Shown: positions 33,601 to 40,058 of the stretch, one piece after another
Numbering within the stretch: the first letter of the stretch is position 1
Layout: every line of letters starts with the position of its first letter
NCBI GenBank assembly: GCA_036365455.1
Contig: JAWQUS010000008.1
Span: 18,893,501 to 18,957,500 of the forward strand
Source of the DNA: Macrosoma leucophasiata
Taxonomy: Eukaryota; Arthropoda; Insecta; Lepidoptera; Hedylidae
DNA: 64,000 bases
Reading direction: 5' to 3'
Program-made: the position numbers and the translations under genes
Notes under the pieces: model-generated
Database searches by the model: none
What the model was told of the DNA's origin: nothing
The model's input: only the letters and a program-made list of their open reading frames with translations

Positions 33601-34753
33601 CTCTCAACTTCTTGCTTTAATCTCATCAGTTGTTCGCAGTAGAGTTCAGAATCGATAGTCCTGCCTGGTGGTAATAGCTCATAATGAATAATGCCCTTCC
33701 AATCCCACCACACACACAACATCACCTTATTGCGAGTTAATCCGGGTTTCGCCACAGTCTGTGAAGCTTGACCGGCCTTTGACCACGACCTTTTTCGCAC
33801 GTTCTTGTCGTACGTGATCCACTTTTCATCCTTTTCATCACCAGTTATCAGCTTCTTCAAAAATGATTCGGTTTCATTACGTCGTAATAAAGAATCACAA
33901 ATGAGTACACGGTTCATTAGGTTTCTTTCAGTGAGCTCGTGAGGAACCCAAATATCGAGCTTTTTTTTGTACGAAGCTTTTTTCAAATGCGCCAAAACTG
34001 TTTTGTGATTAATTCTCAGTTCTTCAGCTACGTCGTAACTACTGATATGTCGATCTTGCTCCACTTTTTCAAAAATGGCATCCATTTCATCCGTAATAGG
34101 GCGACCAGAGCGAGGTGCATCTTTGACATCAAAATTGTGCTACTCTCACAGACACTGCACTAGGTCCATAAACATCGCAAATTTTTTTCGCGGCTTGCGT
34201 TGCATTTTTACCTTTTTTGTAGTAAAATTTTAAAATGTATCGAATTTCTTCATTAGATTCACTCATCTTGACTATATATTATATTTATTATATTTATCTA
34301 TTATATTTTACGTACTTATAAAATAAATACATATAAATAAAGAGGTTTTATTTTATGTATATTTATTTTATGTCGTAATCAAAATGTAATGTACCTTCTA
34401 AATATAATTTAGAATTAAAAAAATATTATTGTTTTCTTTAGTAATAAGAAACTTGTGGCAACTGAATATTACCAAATTGTTAACGCATATTCTTTTTCTG
34501 GCACTTCACAACACAAAGCCCAGTGTGTGCCCAGCTATTGAATATCTACTGTTAATCTGTGTTTTTGGCATATAAATATATTTTCATTTTTACTTGCAGT
34601 TCCTGTAGTTCATTGAAGCTTGTGGAGCGCTTACGTTTGCCCACCGCCGACGAATGTGAAGTTTTGGGGAGCCTTCCCAACGACGTTTACGGTTCGGACC
34701 ACCTGTCACTTGCCGCCACCTTCGAAATCAAACCTGTCAAGTCTTCTTTATAA
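12292..34753 (+). CDS. angel: Protein angel homolog (CCR4-type EEP nuclease), complete nine-exon gene
   Basis: Angel proteins belong to the CCR4/nocturnin exonuclease-endonuclease-phosphatase family. Relatives are 3' exonucleases or 2',3'-cyclic phosphatases acting on RNA. Exons: 12292-12605, 15881-16023, 17165-17322, 18055-18219, 26395-26606, 27075-27164, 28735-28855, 30812-31023, 34600-34753; 1569 nt in all, 522 residues, all phases closing. Residues 1-104 are basic and could be mitochondrial-type or simply variable. NFRVWES (around 140) is the R-x-W element before the domain. EEP motifs follow: SYN164, LQE211V, RLD242GCA, TTH298LLYN, GD342FN344STP, TVD467YIYF and GSD505H506. All the metal- and phosphate-binding positions expected of the family are present, so an active enzyme is likely. 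The weakest junctions are the donors at 16024 (GTTGAG) and 28856 (GTTTTG). Confidence 0.93.
12606..13698. other. Angel intron 1, left part
   Basis: AT-rich intron up to the mariner. No clear repeat beyond (TTTA)n at 13679-13695 and no coding exon seen. Confidence 0.5.
13699..14977 (-). mobile_element. mariner transposon, copy 1, full length
   Basis: A 1279-bp element with terminal inverted repeats GGTTGGGGAAAAAGT and its complement, flanked by TA at 13697-13698 and 14978-14979 as expected for Tc1/mariner. Transposase is on the minus strand. It sits in Angel intron 1, opposite to the gene. Confidence 0.95.
13773..14798 (-). pseudogene. mariner transposase, one internal stop
   Basis: A 342-codon reading frame (about 341 residues, normal for mariner) in one frame from 14798, broken only by a TAA at 14559-14561, about codon 80. 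Copy 2 has CAA there. The N-terminal half has the helix-turn-helix of mariner (SVRIAQIWFKRFQSG, then RSGRP). The catalytic half has WVPHEL, GDEKW, HHDNARPH and YSPDLAPSD, with 34 residues between the second and third Asp, giving D,D34D. WVPHEL and the C-terminal RWQKVIEQNG recall the cecropia subfamily; that placement is tentative. A single stop implies recent activity. Confidence 0.92.
14980..15229. other. Angel intron 1, unremarkable DNA
   Basis: AT-rich; nothing supported. Confidence 0.4.
15230..15490 (-). repeat. Dispersed repeat (family E), copy 2
   Basis: Inverted relative to 120-475, sharing the GTCAAAGGTTTGATATATAC and CTCGAGTTTTAG blocks. This copy lacks the large hairpin and so approximates the unrearranged form. 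Confidence 0.6.
15881..16023 (+). CDS. angel: Angel exon 2 (R-x-W linker)
   Basis: Acceptor TTGTACGATAG after a GTTAAC-like branch site. It reads SNLENEEWGIKLEAPSAQAA, then PPNFRVWESVGKKKETYD. Its phases (2 in, 1 out) are exactly those needed to join exons 1 and 3, which otherwise cannot be joined at their strong sites. The donor GTTGAG is weak but is the only GT before an in-frame TGA. Confidence 0.75.
16264..16445 (+). repeat. SINE-B copy
   Basis: A tRNA-like head with A-box GGTAGCTTAGTGGTAGGCC and a weak box B (AGTTCGTTTC), then the family body with TCATGGGTA and ATGAATGCAT. Confidence 0.7.
16651..16911 (-). repeat. SINE-A copy, nearly complete
   Basis: From a T-run to CTCTACCACCAGT; it carries ACACGATAGTGCTGAACACT and TGGTGCCTACGCCCGC. 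Confidence 0.85.
16937..17095 (-). repeat. SINE-A, second partial copy next to Angel exon 3
   Basis: More diverged (CTGAGGCCTATGCTGTTGTC; AACACGATAACGCTGAACAC), abutting the previous copy and ending 70 bp before the acceptor of exon 3. Confidence 0.7.
17165..17322 (+). CDS. angel: Angel exon 3
   Basis: Acceptor TTTGTTTGCAG with CTAAC branch point; donor GAT/GTAAGT. It encodes NPFRFRVLSYNVLAQYLLEC, then LYTDCVPRNLKWKVRAGRLL, the start of the EEP domain, with the metal-binding region Asn164. Confidence 0.93.
17765..17960 (+). repeat. Short dispersed repeat beginning TTTTTACCGACTTCAAAAAA
   Basis: The opening words and the following AGGTTCTCA are a start I associate with common lepidopteran repeats; no second copy is in the window. 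Confidence 0.35.
18055..18219 (+). CDS. angel: Angel exon 4
   Basis: Acceptor GTCTCCCTAG, donor AGT/GTAAGT. It encodes IICLQEVQASHINNFYSKFE, with catalytic-type Glu211, and KTGHRLDGCAIYFKQ, the EEP substrate loop. Phase 0 both sides. Confidence 0.95.
18283..18375 (+). repeat. SINE-A head fragment, plus orientation
   Basis: GTGGTAGAGTTGCCGTGACG and ACCACCGCAT match the first 80 bp of SINE-A. It faces the minus-strand copy that follows, forming an inverted pair. Confidence 0.6.
18383..18666 (-). repeat. SINE-A copy, complete
   Basis: From the poly(T) (complement of the tail) through CCAAGCATGCAGTTCACATT to GTCACTGGAGCTCCA. Confidence 0.88.
18667..20230. other. Angel intron 4, left part
   Basis: No repeat family recognised with confidence and no supported exon. 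Two GC-richer patches at 19940-20100 have no coherent ORF. Confidence 0.35.
20231..20345 (+). repeat. SINE-A, degenerate fragment
   Basis: CACAAGAGTGGTAGG...GGCAACGCAG and CTATAGTCTTCACTTACCAT resemble the SINE-A 3' half. Confidence 0.45.
20930..21010 (+). repeat. SINE-C tail fragment
   Basis: GACTCGTGCCCAGCAGTGGG, then GGGTTGCCATTATTATT, the 3' end of SINE-C with its (ATT)n tail. Confidence 0.75.
22006..22250 (-). repeat. SINE-B copy, complete
   Basis: On the minus strand it starts with the A-box (CTGTAGCCTAGTGGTAGCAG) and box B (GGTTCGATAACCC), then a body ending in a GTGTAATGCCCGAAGGGGTA-complement segment. Confidence 0.85.
22345..22712 (-). repeat. SINE-C copy, complete
   Basis: On the minus strand it runs from GCGCATGGCCCAGCGGCTGG, a tRNA-like head, through a GC-rich body with CTATCGATGGATAGCAG to CCATTATTATTATT. 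Confidence 0.85.
22955..23262 (+). repeat. Dispersed repeat beginning GGGTTCCGTACGATGGGTCA
   Basis: Contains CTGTCTGTCACCAGGCTGTA and CTCATGAACGGTGATAGCTA and ends near GGAACC; related in style to 30150-30360. Confidence 0.5.
23264..23560 (-). repeat. SINE-A copy interrupted by a hairpin MITE
   Basis: The left part (TGCCGTTCACATTGATGGAA, to CCAGAGAT) and the right part (AATGCACGCGTTACCATCTG) are continuous in other copies. The MITE at 23339-23526 splits them. Confidence 0.65.
23339..23526. mobile_element. Foldback MITE, copy 1 (GGGTGAGATTCAC family)
   Basis: A 188-bp hairpin with arms of about 80 bp beginning GGGTGAGATTCACAG and ending CTGTGAATCTCACCC. Flanks TTA and TCA suggest a 3-bp target duplication with one change. 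No ORF. Confidence 0.85.
23722..23795 (+). repeat. SINE-B 3' fragment
   Basis: TGTATGCTTGAATGCATGCA, CTACCCCTTCGGGGA and CCGTGAAGG match the body end. Confidence 0.6.
24450..24745 (+). repeat. Chimeric SINE: SINE-B head, SINE-A start, SINE-B body
   Basis: A tRNA-like head with box B GGGTTCGATACCCC is followed at 24534-24590 by ACTGGTGGTAGAGTACCCAC, the SINE-A start, and then by the SINE-B body (CTCGCCACCCGTTAAATGGG; CTACCCCTTCGG). Confidence 0.7.
24815..25165 (+). repeat. SINE-C copy, complete, plus orientation
   Basis: From CATGGGCCCGTGCCTGGTGT through GGGCGCGGTCGGGTG to GGGTTGCCATTATTATTATA. Confidence 0.85.
25468..25560 (+). repeat. tRNA-derived SINE head (another family)
   Basis: A-box-like CGTAGCTCATTGTTAGTGG and box B AGTTTCAATCCCCG spaced as in a tRNA. 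The stems are imperfect, so it is not a functional tRNA. It is followed by a T-rich tail. Confidence 0.5.
25679..25975 (+). repeat. SINE-A copy, complete, with small internal duplication
   Basis: From ACTGGTGGTAGAGCTCCAGT to GCCACTTTAATAAAAAC. The segment GCAGCCTATAGACAGGCTGCAG is an extra inverted copy of the CTATAGGCTGCAG core. Confidence 0.85.
26045..26190 (-). repeat. LINE-type fragment (same family as 38688-39226)
   Basis: Contains ATCTTCACGCCAAGTCTC, GGCAGAGAGTGTAAAGCGC and CTTCTACATTCATCATTCTC. This copy lacks the SINE that splits the one at 38.7 kb. Confidence 0.55.
26191..26328. mobile_element. Foldback MITE, copy 2 (GGGTGAGATTCAC family)
   Basis: A 138-bp hairpin with the same termini as copy 1, shorter in the loop, flanked by TCA (26188-26190, 26329-26331). 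It ends 66 bp before Angel exon 5. Confidence 0.85.
26395..26606 (+). CDS. angel: Angel exon 5
   Basis: Follows CTATTTCAG. It encodes VEFYQPELPILNRDNIGIMV, then VVATTHLLYNPKRTDVRLAQ with catalytic-type His298. Donor AA/GTGAGT. The intron before it is 8.2 kb, the largest in the gene, and is filled with SINEs. Confidence 0.95.
27075..27164 (+). CDS. angel: Angel exon 6
   Basis: Follows CATTTCAG; encodes SGYLPIILTGDFNSTPDSAV, then INLLDKGFV; donor AG/GTAAAT. GDFN carries Asp342 and Asn344 of the active site. Confidence 0.95.
27264..27345 (+). repeat. Dispersed repeat (family D), left half
   Basis: ACTAATATTATAAATGCGAA, CTGTCTGTTACCTTTTCACG and CTGAACCGATTTTAATGA. Its continuation is at 28091 after two nested insertions; compare 52995-53215. 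Confidence 0.7.
27345..27618 (-). repeat. LINE-like 3' end (family F), copy 3
   Basis: Tail (CTATT)n on the minus strand next to the family D left half; the rest matches 7360-7600. It is 5' truncated at the adjoining MITE. Confidence 0.6.
27622..28090. mobile_element. GGAGATGTTGC MITE, copy B
   Basis: 469 bp, inverted termini GGAGATGTTGCGA and TTGCAACATCTCC, preceded by AAA and followed by TTT. No ORF. It is inserted in family D, whose uninterrupted copy reads ATGAAATTTGGCAC at 53067-53080. Confidence 0.88.
28091..28195 (+). repeat. Dispersed repeat (family D), right half
   Basis: TTTGGTACAGAGATAGAGCTG to CGCGAGCGAAGCCGCGTGCA and AACAGCTATTAATAAATAAA. It continues 27264-27345. Confidence 0.7.
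28561..28648 (-). repeat. 85-bp family G repeat, copy 2 (inverted)
   Basis: ACAATTGAAATTCAATTGT palindrome and GGCGCCGATGGCCTTACGAT; 86 bp upstream of Angel exon 7. Confidence 0.65.
28735..28855 (+). CDS. angel: Angel exon 7
   Basis: Follows TTTTCTTCTTCAG; encodes ATPFRDNSDWKRIGVTDNCQ, then HLNRQKGADTDFSMIK. The donor GTTTTG is non-consensus after GT, but phase and homology support it. This segment is variable in the family. Confidence 0.85.
29288..29433. mobile_element. Foldback MITE (CCCCCTTATTCATAAACG family)
   Basis: 146 bp, termini CCCCCTTATTCATAAACG and CGTTTATGAATAAGGGGG, exact TTA duplications at 29285-29287 and 29434-29436. No ORF. In Angel intron 7. Confidence 0.88.
29793..30060 (-). 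repeat. SINE-A copy, diverged
   Basis: CTCACATTGATGTTAAGTGA, CTGCAGCCTATAG and GATAGAGCTGAACACTACCA. Confidence 0.75.
30150..30360 (+). repeat. Dispersed repeat beginning AGGGTTCCGTAGTAAAC with (GTCC/GTCT)n
   Basis: Followed by TTGAAATTTGGCACAATTAA; a repeat class in which the cryptic start GGTTCCGTA recurs (see 22955). Confidence 0.5.
30812..31023 (+). CDS. angel: Angel exon 8
   Basis: Follows CTATTTCCAG; encodes NYSAMFNSGTLDHSLNLASV, then WITVDYIYF with Asp467; donor AG/GTAGGT. A decayed duplicate of this exon lies downstream in the intron. Confidence 0.95.
31045..31120 (+). repeat. SINE-C tail fragment
   Basis: GCAGAGACTCGTGCCCAGCA and GGGTTGCCATTATTATTATT; 22 bp after the donor of Angel exon 8. 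Confidence 0.7.
31639..31855 (+). pseudogene. Decayed, rearranged duplicate of Angel exon 8
   Basis: 31639-31713 resembles the 3' half of exon 8 (AATGTCAAACC; TATTGGATAACTGT, then TACAG/GT like the real donor). 31747-31855 resembles the 5' half (ACAGCGCGATGTTCAAC; GGTCATTCTGTCAA). The 3' half precedes the 5' half, as expected after tandem duplication. Reading frames are broken and a local inverted repeat (31748-31800) interrupts the second piece. It cannot serve as a functional alternative exon. Confidence 0.75.
32068..32416 (-). repeat. SINE-C copy, complete
   Basis: ATGGCAACCCATTATACGTC to CAGCCGCTGGGCCATGCG; about 90% like 22345-22712 by eye. Confidence 0.85.
32787..33255. mobile_element. 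GGAGATGTTGC MITE, copy A, inside mariner
   Basis: 469 bp, the same length as copy B, between AAA (32784-32786) and TTT (33256-33258). Mariner copy 1 at 13761-13771 has ATTTAAATTTAAC at the matching place, so the empty site is AAATTT without duplication. Confidence 0.92.
33261..34266 (-). pseudogene. mariner transposase, copy 2, frameshifted
   Basis: The catalytic part is open from 34085 to 33261, with WVPHEL, HHDNARPH and YSPDLAPSD intact. Two lesions separate it from copy 1: a 29-bp deletion near 34135 that removes part of the helix-turn-helix and shifts frame, and a 9-bp tandem duplication giving GDEKDEKW around 33825-33842, which disturbs the first catalytic Asp region. It lacks the stop of copy 1. 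Non-functional. Confidence 0.9.
34600..34753 (+). CDS. angel: Angel exon 9 (stop codon)
   Basis: Follows TTACTTGCAG; encodes CSSLKLVERLRLPTADECEV, then NDVYGSDHLSLAATFEIK with the catalytic SDH (505-506) and the stop at 34751-34753. Confidence 0.95.
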
Positions 34754-34769
34754 CATCACCTTTATAACA

Positions 34770-34775
34770 AATAAA
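34770..34775 (+). promoter_or_regulatory. Poly(A) signal AATAAA, proximal candidate for Angel
   Basis: Seventeen bases after the stop codon. It would give a very short 3' UTR; a distal option is AATAAA at about 37321. Confidence 0.4.
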
Positions 34776-34852
34776 GTAACGGTGCTCATCAAGACATATT
34801 GCGCGTCGAGTTTAGGAAATAGACGATCAGCTAGTTTCGACTGCACGAAACA

Positions 34853-34903
34853 CGGCTACTTATAAATACCGGGCTATGAGAGCCCGGTATTTATAAGTAG
34901 CCG
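34853..34903. repeat. Perfect 23-bp hairpin downstream of Angel
   Basis: CGGCTACTTATAAATACCGG with GCT, a 5-base loop ATGAG, and the exact complement. About 100 bp after the Angel stop. It could form a stable RNA stem if the transcript extends past 34775. No T-run follows. Confidence 0.85.
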
Positions 34904-35627
34904 TTGGAACAAATATGATTTTATTTTAAGTAACAGATGTATTTCAAAATCAAACACTCAAAATCAATATTTCTTGAGCACTGTACATACAGCTGTGAGG
35001 TAAAACGTACTTCTTCTGTGGTGAACAGTCTCGAGCATTATGTCAATGTGTAGTAATTTATTTTTCACCCTCAGTTTTATAAAATATTAAAAAAATGTAT
35101 CATTCCAAGGCAAATTCTTCGGTAAGGTTCAAAGTAAATATATATTATATTATTATGTAAAATATATAAACGAACTAAAATATTGAGAATTTATATTCGA
35201 TTTCATCACACGCACACACTTGCTCCAGACTGTAAATACTAAAATGTAAATATTCAGCTAGAATTTACAAATCAGGCATCATTGGTTTAAGATATAGTTA
35301 ATGACGTTACGAATTATTATTTTATTTCATACCGTTTCTTCTTAGCAGAGATAAAAAAAAATGATGAAGAATCAAGATATTTTTCTGATAGCAAGAAAAA
35401 CCGGTAGAGTAGGTTATAAAATCATTAAAAGTAACAAAGAACTGTAATTTTACATCAAATTTTGTTACGGTTGATTGTCGATATCGAGTTTAGTTGTATG
35501 AAGCTAATGAAAATTATCGAATTACCTAGATAAATCAGACTTAGGACCGAACACAAGACCAAATTTTATAGTATTGATATATTTAGGTCATTCAGCTTAT
35601 CTAAATGCATAGTGCATTGGACTATTG

Positions 35628-35685
35628 TGCTGTTTATAAGTACAAGATAGCGTTTAGAGGCTCTAGCGTTTAGAGCCTCTAATCT
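35628..35685. repeat. Short inverted repeat, TTAGAGGCTCTA / TAGAGCCTCTAA
   Basis: Twelve-base arms around GCGTT, preceded by another GCGTTTAGAG, so it may result from a local inverted duplication. Confidence 0.7.
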
Positions 35686-35814
35686 TATGGCTATGCAAAT
35701 GACTTGTAAAAAACTAGAGACTTCTCTATTTATGAACCCATTGAACTTAGTATCATATAAATTTGTAGGTTAATATTAATGTACAGTAATATGTATTATA
35801 ATTTAGAGTATGGT

Positions 35815-36027
35815 CACAGTACAAATATGAACAGTATGGAAACTCCGTACAAAACGTTCGAAACGTCACACTCACACAAAACGCGCATCGACGCTCGATT
35901 TAGCGAGTGACTCAGTACTGCAGCACCGCGAGAACCGCTTAGAGGCCTCGTCGATGCGCATGTTTGTGTGAGTGTGACGTTTCAATGTTTTGTATGTAGT
36001 TTCCACACTGTTCATATTTGTACTGTG
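35815..36027. mobile_element. Foldback MITE with 7-bp target duplication
   Basis: 213 bp, arms starting CACAGTACAAATATGAACAG and ending CTGTTCATATTTGTACTGTG, flanked by GTATGGT at 35808-35814 and 36028-36034. The arms continue through CGTCACACTCACACAAA. No ORF. Confidence 0.88.
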
Positions 36028-36034
36028 GTATGGT

Positions 36035-37376
36035 TCTTATATGGCAAAAATTCCAATAAAAATGAAAACAATGGGGGAACCTTTAGTGTTCTATCCACAA
36101 ACTATTTTTAATGAACTTAATATTTTTCTCAGATAAGAAAAGATGACAAAAAATTTTACGCAAGCAATTGCAATCTGCGTACTTAATTTGAAAAAATATA
36201 AATACCGACGGTCGTGGCTTAAGTCTGCAATGTTTCTCATTAGCAACGTGGATAAAAATTATCCATAATTTTTATAACAATTCTAAAATATATTTTATTT
36301 TTGCAGTTTTCGTAAAAAAAATTTTGTTTTGTGAAATGAAACTAGTTTTTGTTTCAGAGTCTATTATTTAATTTTGAGAAGTGTTACATATATTTTTTAG
36401 TTATATTGCTAAGATTTTTATAACTCATGGGACTAAGTTGTGCACATGTGAAAATCCGAGTAGAGCAGACCAACTTGAACTTTGTGGCTTTGATTGTTAA
36501 AGGACACGATCCCTTTTGTCCAAAACAGACAAAAATAATATTGTTACAGATTCTTCAAGCCTCGAACTTATTTAAATAAGCTTAATGTTTTCCCTGGATG
36601 ACGATCTCTAAATTAATTCTGTCTACGTTAGGGATTTCAGCAGTTTTTCCTTATTATGCAATTTGAGGAAGACAGTAAATTGATAGAGAGCACAGATAAG
36701 AGCGATCAAAGAGTGGAAAAAACTATGACCTGCAGTTATGGGATTAAAAAAAAACTGTTGAAAATACTTTCTGCTTTAGTATACTATTGATATCGTTTAG
36801 AATGAACGTCTTCTTATTGATTGGATTGATAAATAGCTTTGTAAACCATTAAAATTGTTTGTAGAATTTGTTGGAACGTTCACGTTTTCGTCAAACAACA
36901 TACACGGTCAAACCAAAGACCAAACAATAATCAAGTTTTTATCAAACGCATTATCTGCAAAATGCTATAAACAAATCTGCATACTATAAAATAATATGAC
37001 AATCACGTAAAATTTGACAAACATGTCTCAACCTTATGGCCTTGGACATGTCCTTAATTTTAGGACATTTTCAAGGATGCTTGTAGATCAGGCATATTAG
37101 AACTGCCTGTCTTTTTGCAGAACCTAAAAGCAATTCTTTGAAATAATTTTAGTGTTATATAGTATAATAAATGGGAAATCTGTAAGAATGAAGAGTGCAT
37201 TATTTCGGGTGTAATTCACAGTGTAAGTTATTTCTATTATGATTGATTCAATTGAACTGTAATTTTATGAACGTGACATGTTTACGGTGTATGGTTATTT
37301 TTTGAGTGACGTATTCAATCAATAAAAATGTAAATGATATTAGCTTTTTATTCCATCGCAACCTACATTTAATGAA
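36035..37376. other. Intergenic or extended 3' UTR of Angel
   Basis: AT-rich, no repeat recognised, no ORF supported. An AATAAA at about 37321 could end a long Angel 3' UTR. Confidence 0.3.
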
Positions 37377-37545
37377 CTGATGGCGCGCCTATTGACATCT
37401 CTGGGCACATCACCAAAACTCCCAAGGTACTGGAGAACTTTCAGAAAATGTAAAAATCCCAATATAACCAGAGAAAAGATTATTGCACCGTTATCGCTTG
37501 ATAGCCCCCGACCCGGGAATTGAACACAGGAATTTATATCTGGAG
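37377..37545 (-). repeat. SINE-B copy, head and middle
   Basis: GCCCCCGACCCGGGAATTGAAC is the box B complement. The body shows CTATTGACATCTCTGGGCAC. Confidence 0.65.
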
Positions 37546-37884
37546 TGAGTCAACATGGAACTTTTATTCAGAAATTGAACCCGCAATCAAAATGTATTAT
37601 AAGGTTATATATTATAAGGGTATACGCCACAAAAAAACACTTATACAGTTTAATTTGTATTATTCACTTACGCTATGAAAAAACATATTTGAAAAGAAAA
37701 GTTGTGTGCTTCACAATTTCGGCCGAAAGGCGGCGACCGAAAACAAGATCTTTAACCCAACTAGTTAGTTAGGTAGTTACTGAGATGTTTATGGCCGCGC
37801 CATCCTCTATGTAAAAATAGCGCGGCCAACTTAAAACCCCTATGATTTTATATATTTCTACTTACCAATTTTTTTATTTAGAAA

Positions 37885-38514
37885 GGAGATGTTACAAGCT
37901 CGGCTCTGGTTCGGACATGTCCTCAAAAAATGCGTAAATTAAAGAAGATTCCGAAAAAAATGCAATTAATTTATTCAAGAATATATTTGAGAGTTACATT
38001 TAATTCAAACGATTTTATCATTTTCAACCATGTTCAACATGGCGGCGATACAGCCGACGCTTGGGATAGTACCTATGTAGATAAAACAAAAGTAATGCTG
38101 TCTGTACCTTACTAGTGCATCATATATTATTAAAAAAAATCGTCGATCGATGTATCAAATTGGTCAAATAAAAAGAAGTTCCGATGATTTTTTTGAAATT
38201 GGAAATCGATTAGTATAGTATTAACACATAAAATCGATTTCGATAGTATTTAGAACATATTACTTTTTTCTCCAAGTATTATACATATAATCAAAAAAAC
38301 ATTTAAAAAAATGAATATGTCAAAGTGACATCGCCCGCCATATTCGCCATGTTGGTTTTGAGTTGCAATTCTAACTGCAAATAATGTTTTGTAACTGCAA
38401 ACAAAGGTAAATAAGTGAAATTATGCAGTAAAAACGTTTTTATATTGATTTTGCCTCTTAATGATATTGTGTACAATACATGGCCGGAGGTCCATACAAT
38501 TTTGCAACATCTCC
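37885..38514. mobile_element. GGAGATGTTGC MITE, copy C, long form
   Basis: 630 bp, termini GGAGATGTTACAA and TTGCAACATCTCC between AAA (37882-37884) and TTT (38515-38517). It carries about 160 bp, around 38064-38230, absent from copies A and B. Confidence 0.88.
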
Positions 38515-38687
38515 TTTGTCAGTTAAAAGATAAAAGTTCTTTATTGCATTGATGTGAATTATACAGATGATATTTAAACTTGATACCCGTTAGACGCGTA
38601 GCAATTTATGGAACACATTTTGCATATTGAGTTAACGAAAAACCTAGGTAGGTACATTATTACGTAAAAAACAGTAAATATCGTATG

Positions 38688-39350
38688 TACGTATCTTCAC
38701 GCCAGGTCCCACACGGTGTAGGCAGGGCGTGGAGCGCCGGATATAACTTATCCCGATCCTGATATAACTTATTACTGGTGGTAGAGTTCCAGTGACGGAG
38801 CTCGCGGGCGTAGGCACCACCACATTACCTAATATACTTGCTGCTAAATGGTAGTGTTCAGCATTATCGTGTTCCGGTCAGGTGGTAATGTACGGCCCTG
38901 TAATTTCCGGCACAGAGGCAAAACACCTTAGGCCTCAGGAGTGGTAACGCATCTGCATTTTGACCTTGGTCTTTGTGTGGGTGTCTATAGGCTGCAGTCA
39001 TCACTTAACATCAATGTGAACGGCATGCTTGTTTACCACTCCATTACATAAAAAAAACTGCCCGTGCTTTTTCTACCTTCATCATTCTCTTCAAACATGT
39101 ACGCCGATTCTTAAGACTTTTGACCTTACCCTCAGGCAATGCTCGACCTATTTGGTGGTAGTTCAGTCTTGGTCTTCCTGGGCCTCTGCTACCATCCATA
39201 TTCGCATTGTATATTTGTTTAGTCATTCGCTAATTCGACATTCTGCCCATATGTCCGAACCATCGGAGCATGCCTTTTTTCATTTTTGCACCGATACTCT
39301 CATTCACACAAAGCCTCTTTCTTACATCTTTATTACCTACAAAAATATAT
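38688..39350 (-). repeat. LINE-type C-terminal fragment, split by SINE-A
   Basis: Left piece 38688-38770 and right piece 39055-39350 match 26045-26190 in order. On the minus strand the right piece encodes GSRGPGRPRLNYHQIG and KNRRTCLKRMMKVEKAR, a motif like the C-terminal end of lepidopteran endonuclease/reverse-transcriptase repeats. The call is inference. No complete ORF. Confidence 0.5.
38775..39051 (+). repeat. SINE-A reference copy, complete
   Basis: 277 bp from ACTGGTGGTAGAGTTCCAGT to TTACATAAAAAAA, the least decayed copy here. It splits the LINE fragment above. Confidence 0.9.
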
Positions 39351-40058
39351 AAACATCGTTATATTAAATATCCAGGAAGCGAGACTTTCCTCAGGGTTTA
39401 CAATGAAACTGGACTGGGTAAAATGTTTTTCAGTTCAGCCAGCTGCGTTGGTACTAAAATTACCTACTCGGCAACAGATGGCGCTCTCTTACAAAAAGTT
39501 TACATGAGTTCGGATGCCTGCTTACGATAACTTATTAATCTTGTCAAGGGCTCCAAAATAACACCATTTTATTACCTACCTCGCACGGTGCAAGACTTAT
39601 TAAGCCTCTCCGGATTCACACTGGTGCAATAACGAGACGCTCCGGCTTTTACACAAAAGATGATGATCGCAAAACTGCAACACTTTGGACAAACACTAGG
39701 CTCCAATGTTATTCTTATATCTGGCAAATCTGGCAATCTATATCTTCCAAGTGTGATCTCAAACTAAAATGGGGAGGGGAGATCGTGCATAATGATTTTG
39801 ATACTTTTTTCTATGAATTTCAATATCGCAGTTGTTTTCCGGTTTTAATGGACTAGATCTTGTGTAGACTTCTTTTATTTTTGTATGATATCTGTTAAAA
39901 GTAACAAACATAATTTGATGGAGGTCGGATATAATAACAAATAACAGCTTAAACATTAATTAAAATAGTAAAAAAAAACTATGTCCAAGTATGTATAATA
40001 ATGTTATCCCATGGAATTAAACTATAAAAACACGACTATGCACAAGTTTTGAAAATAA
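39351..40058. other. Intergenic DNA
   Basis: No gene or repeat supported; short ORFs in several frames lack splice or domain support. Confidence 0.35.

Larger units (their letters stand above)
32719..34272 (-). mobile_element. mariner, copy 2, eroded and with a MITE inside
   Basis: The left terminus GGTCGGGGAAAAAGT after TA is kept. The right terminus is lost: similarity to copy 1 stops at 34272. A MITE occupies 32787-33255. Same orientation as copy 1. Confidence 0.92.
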
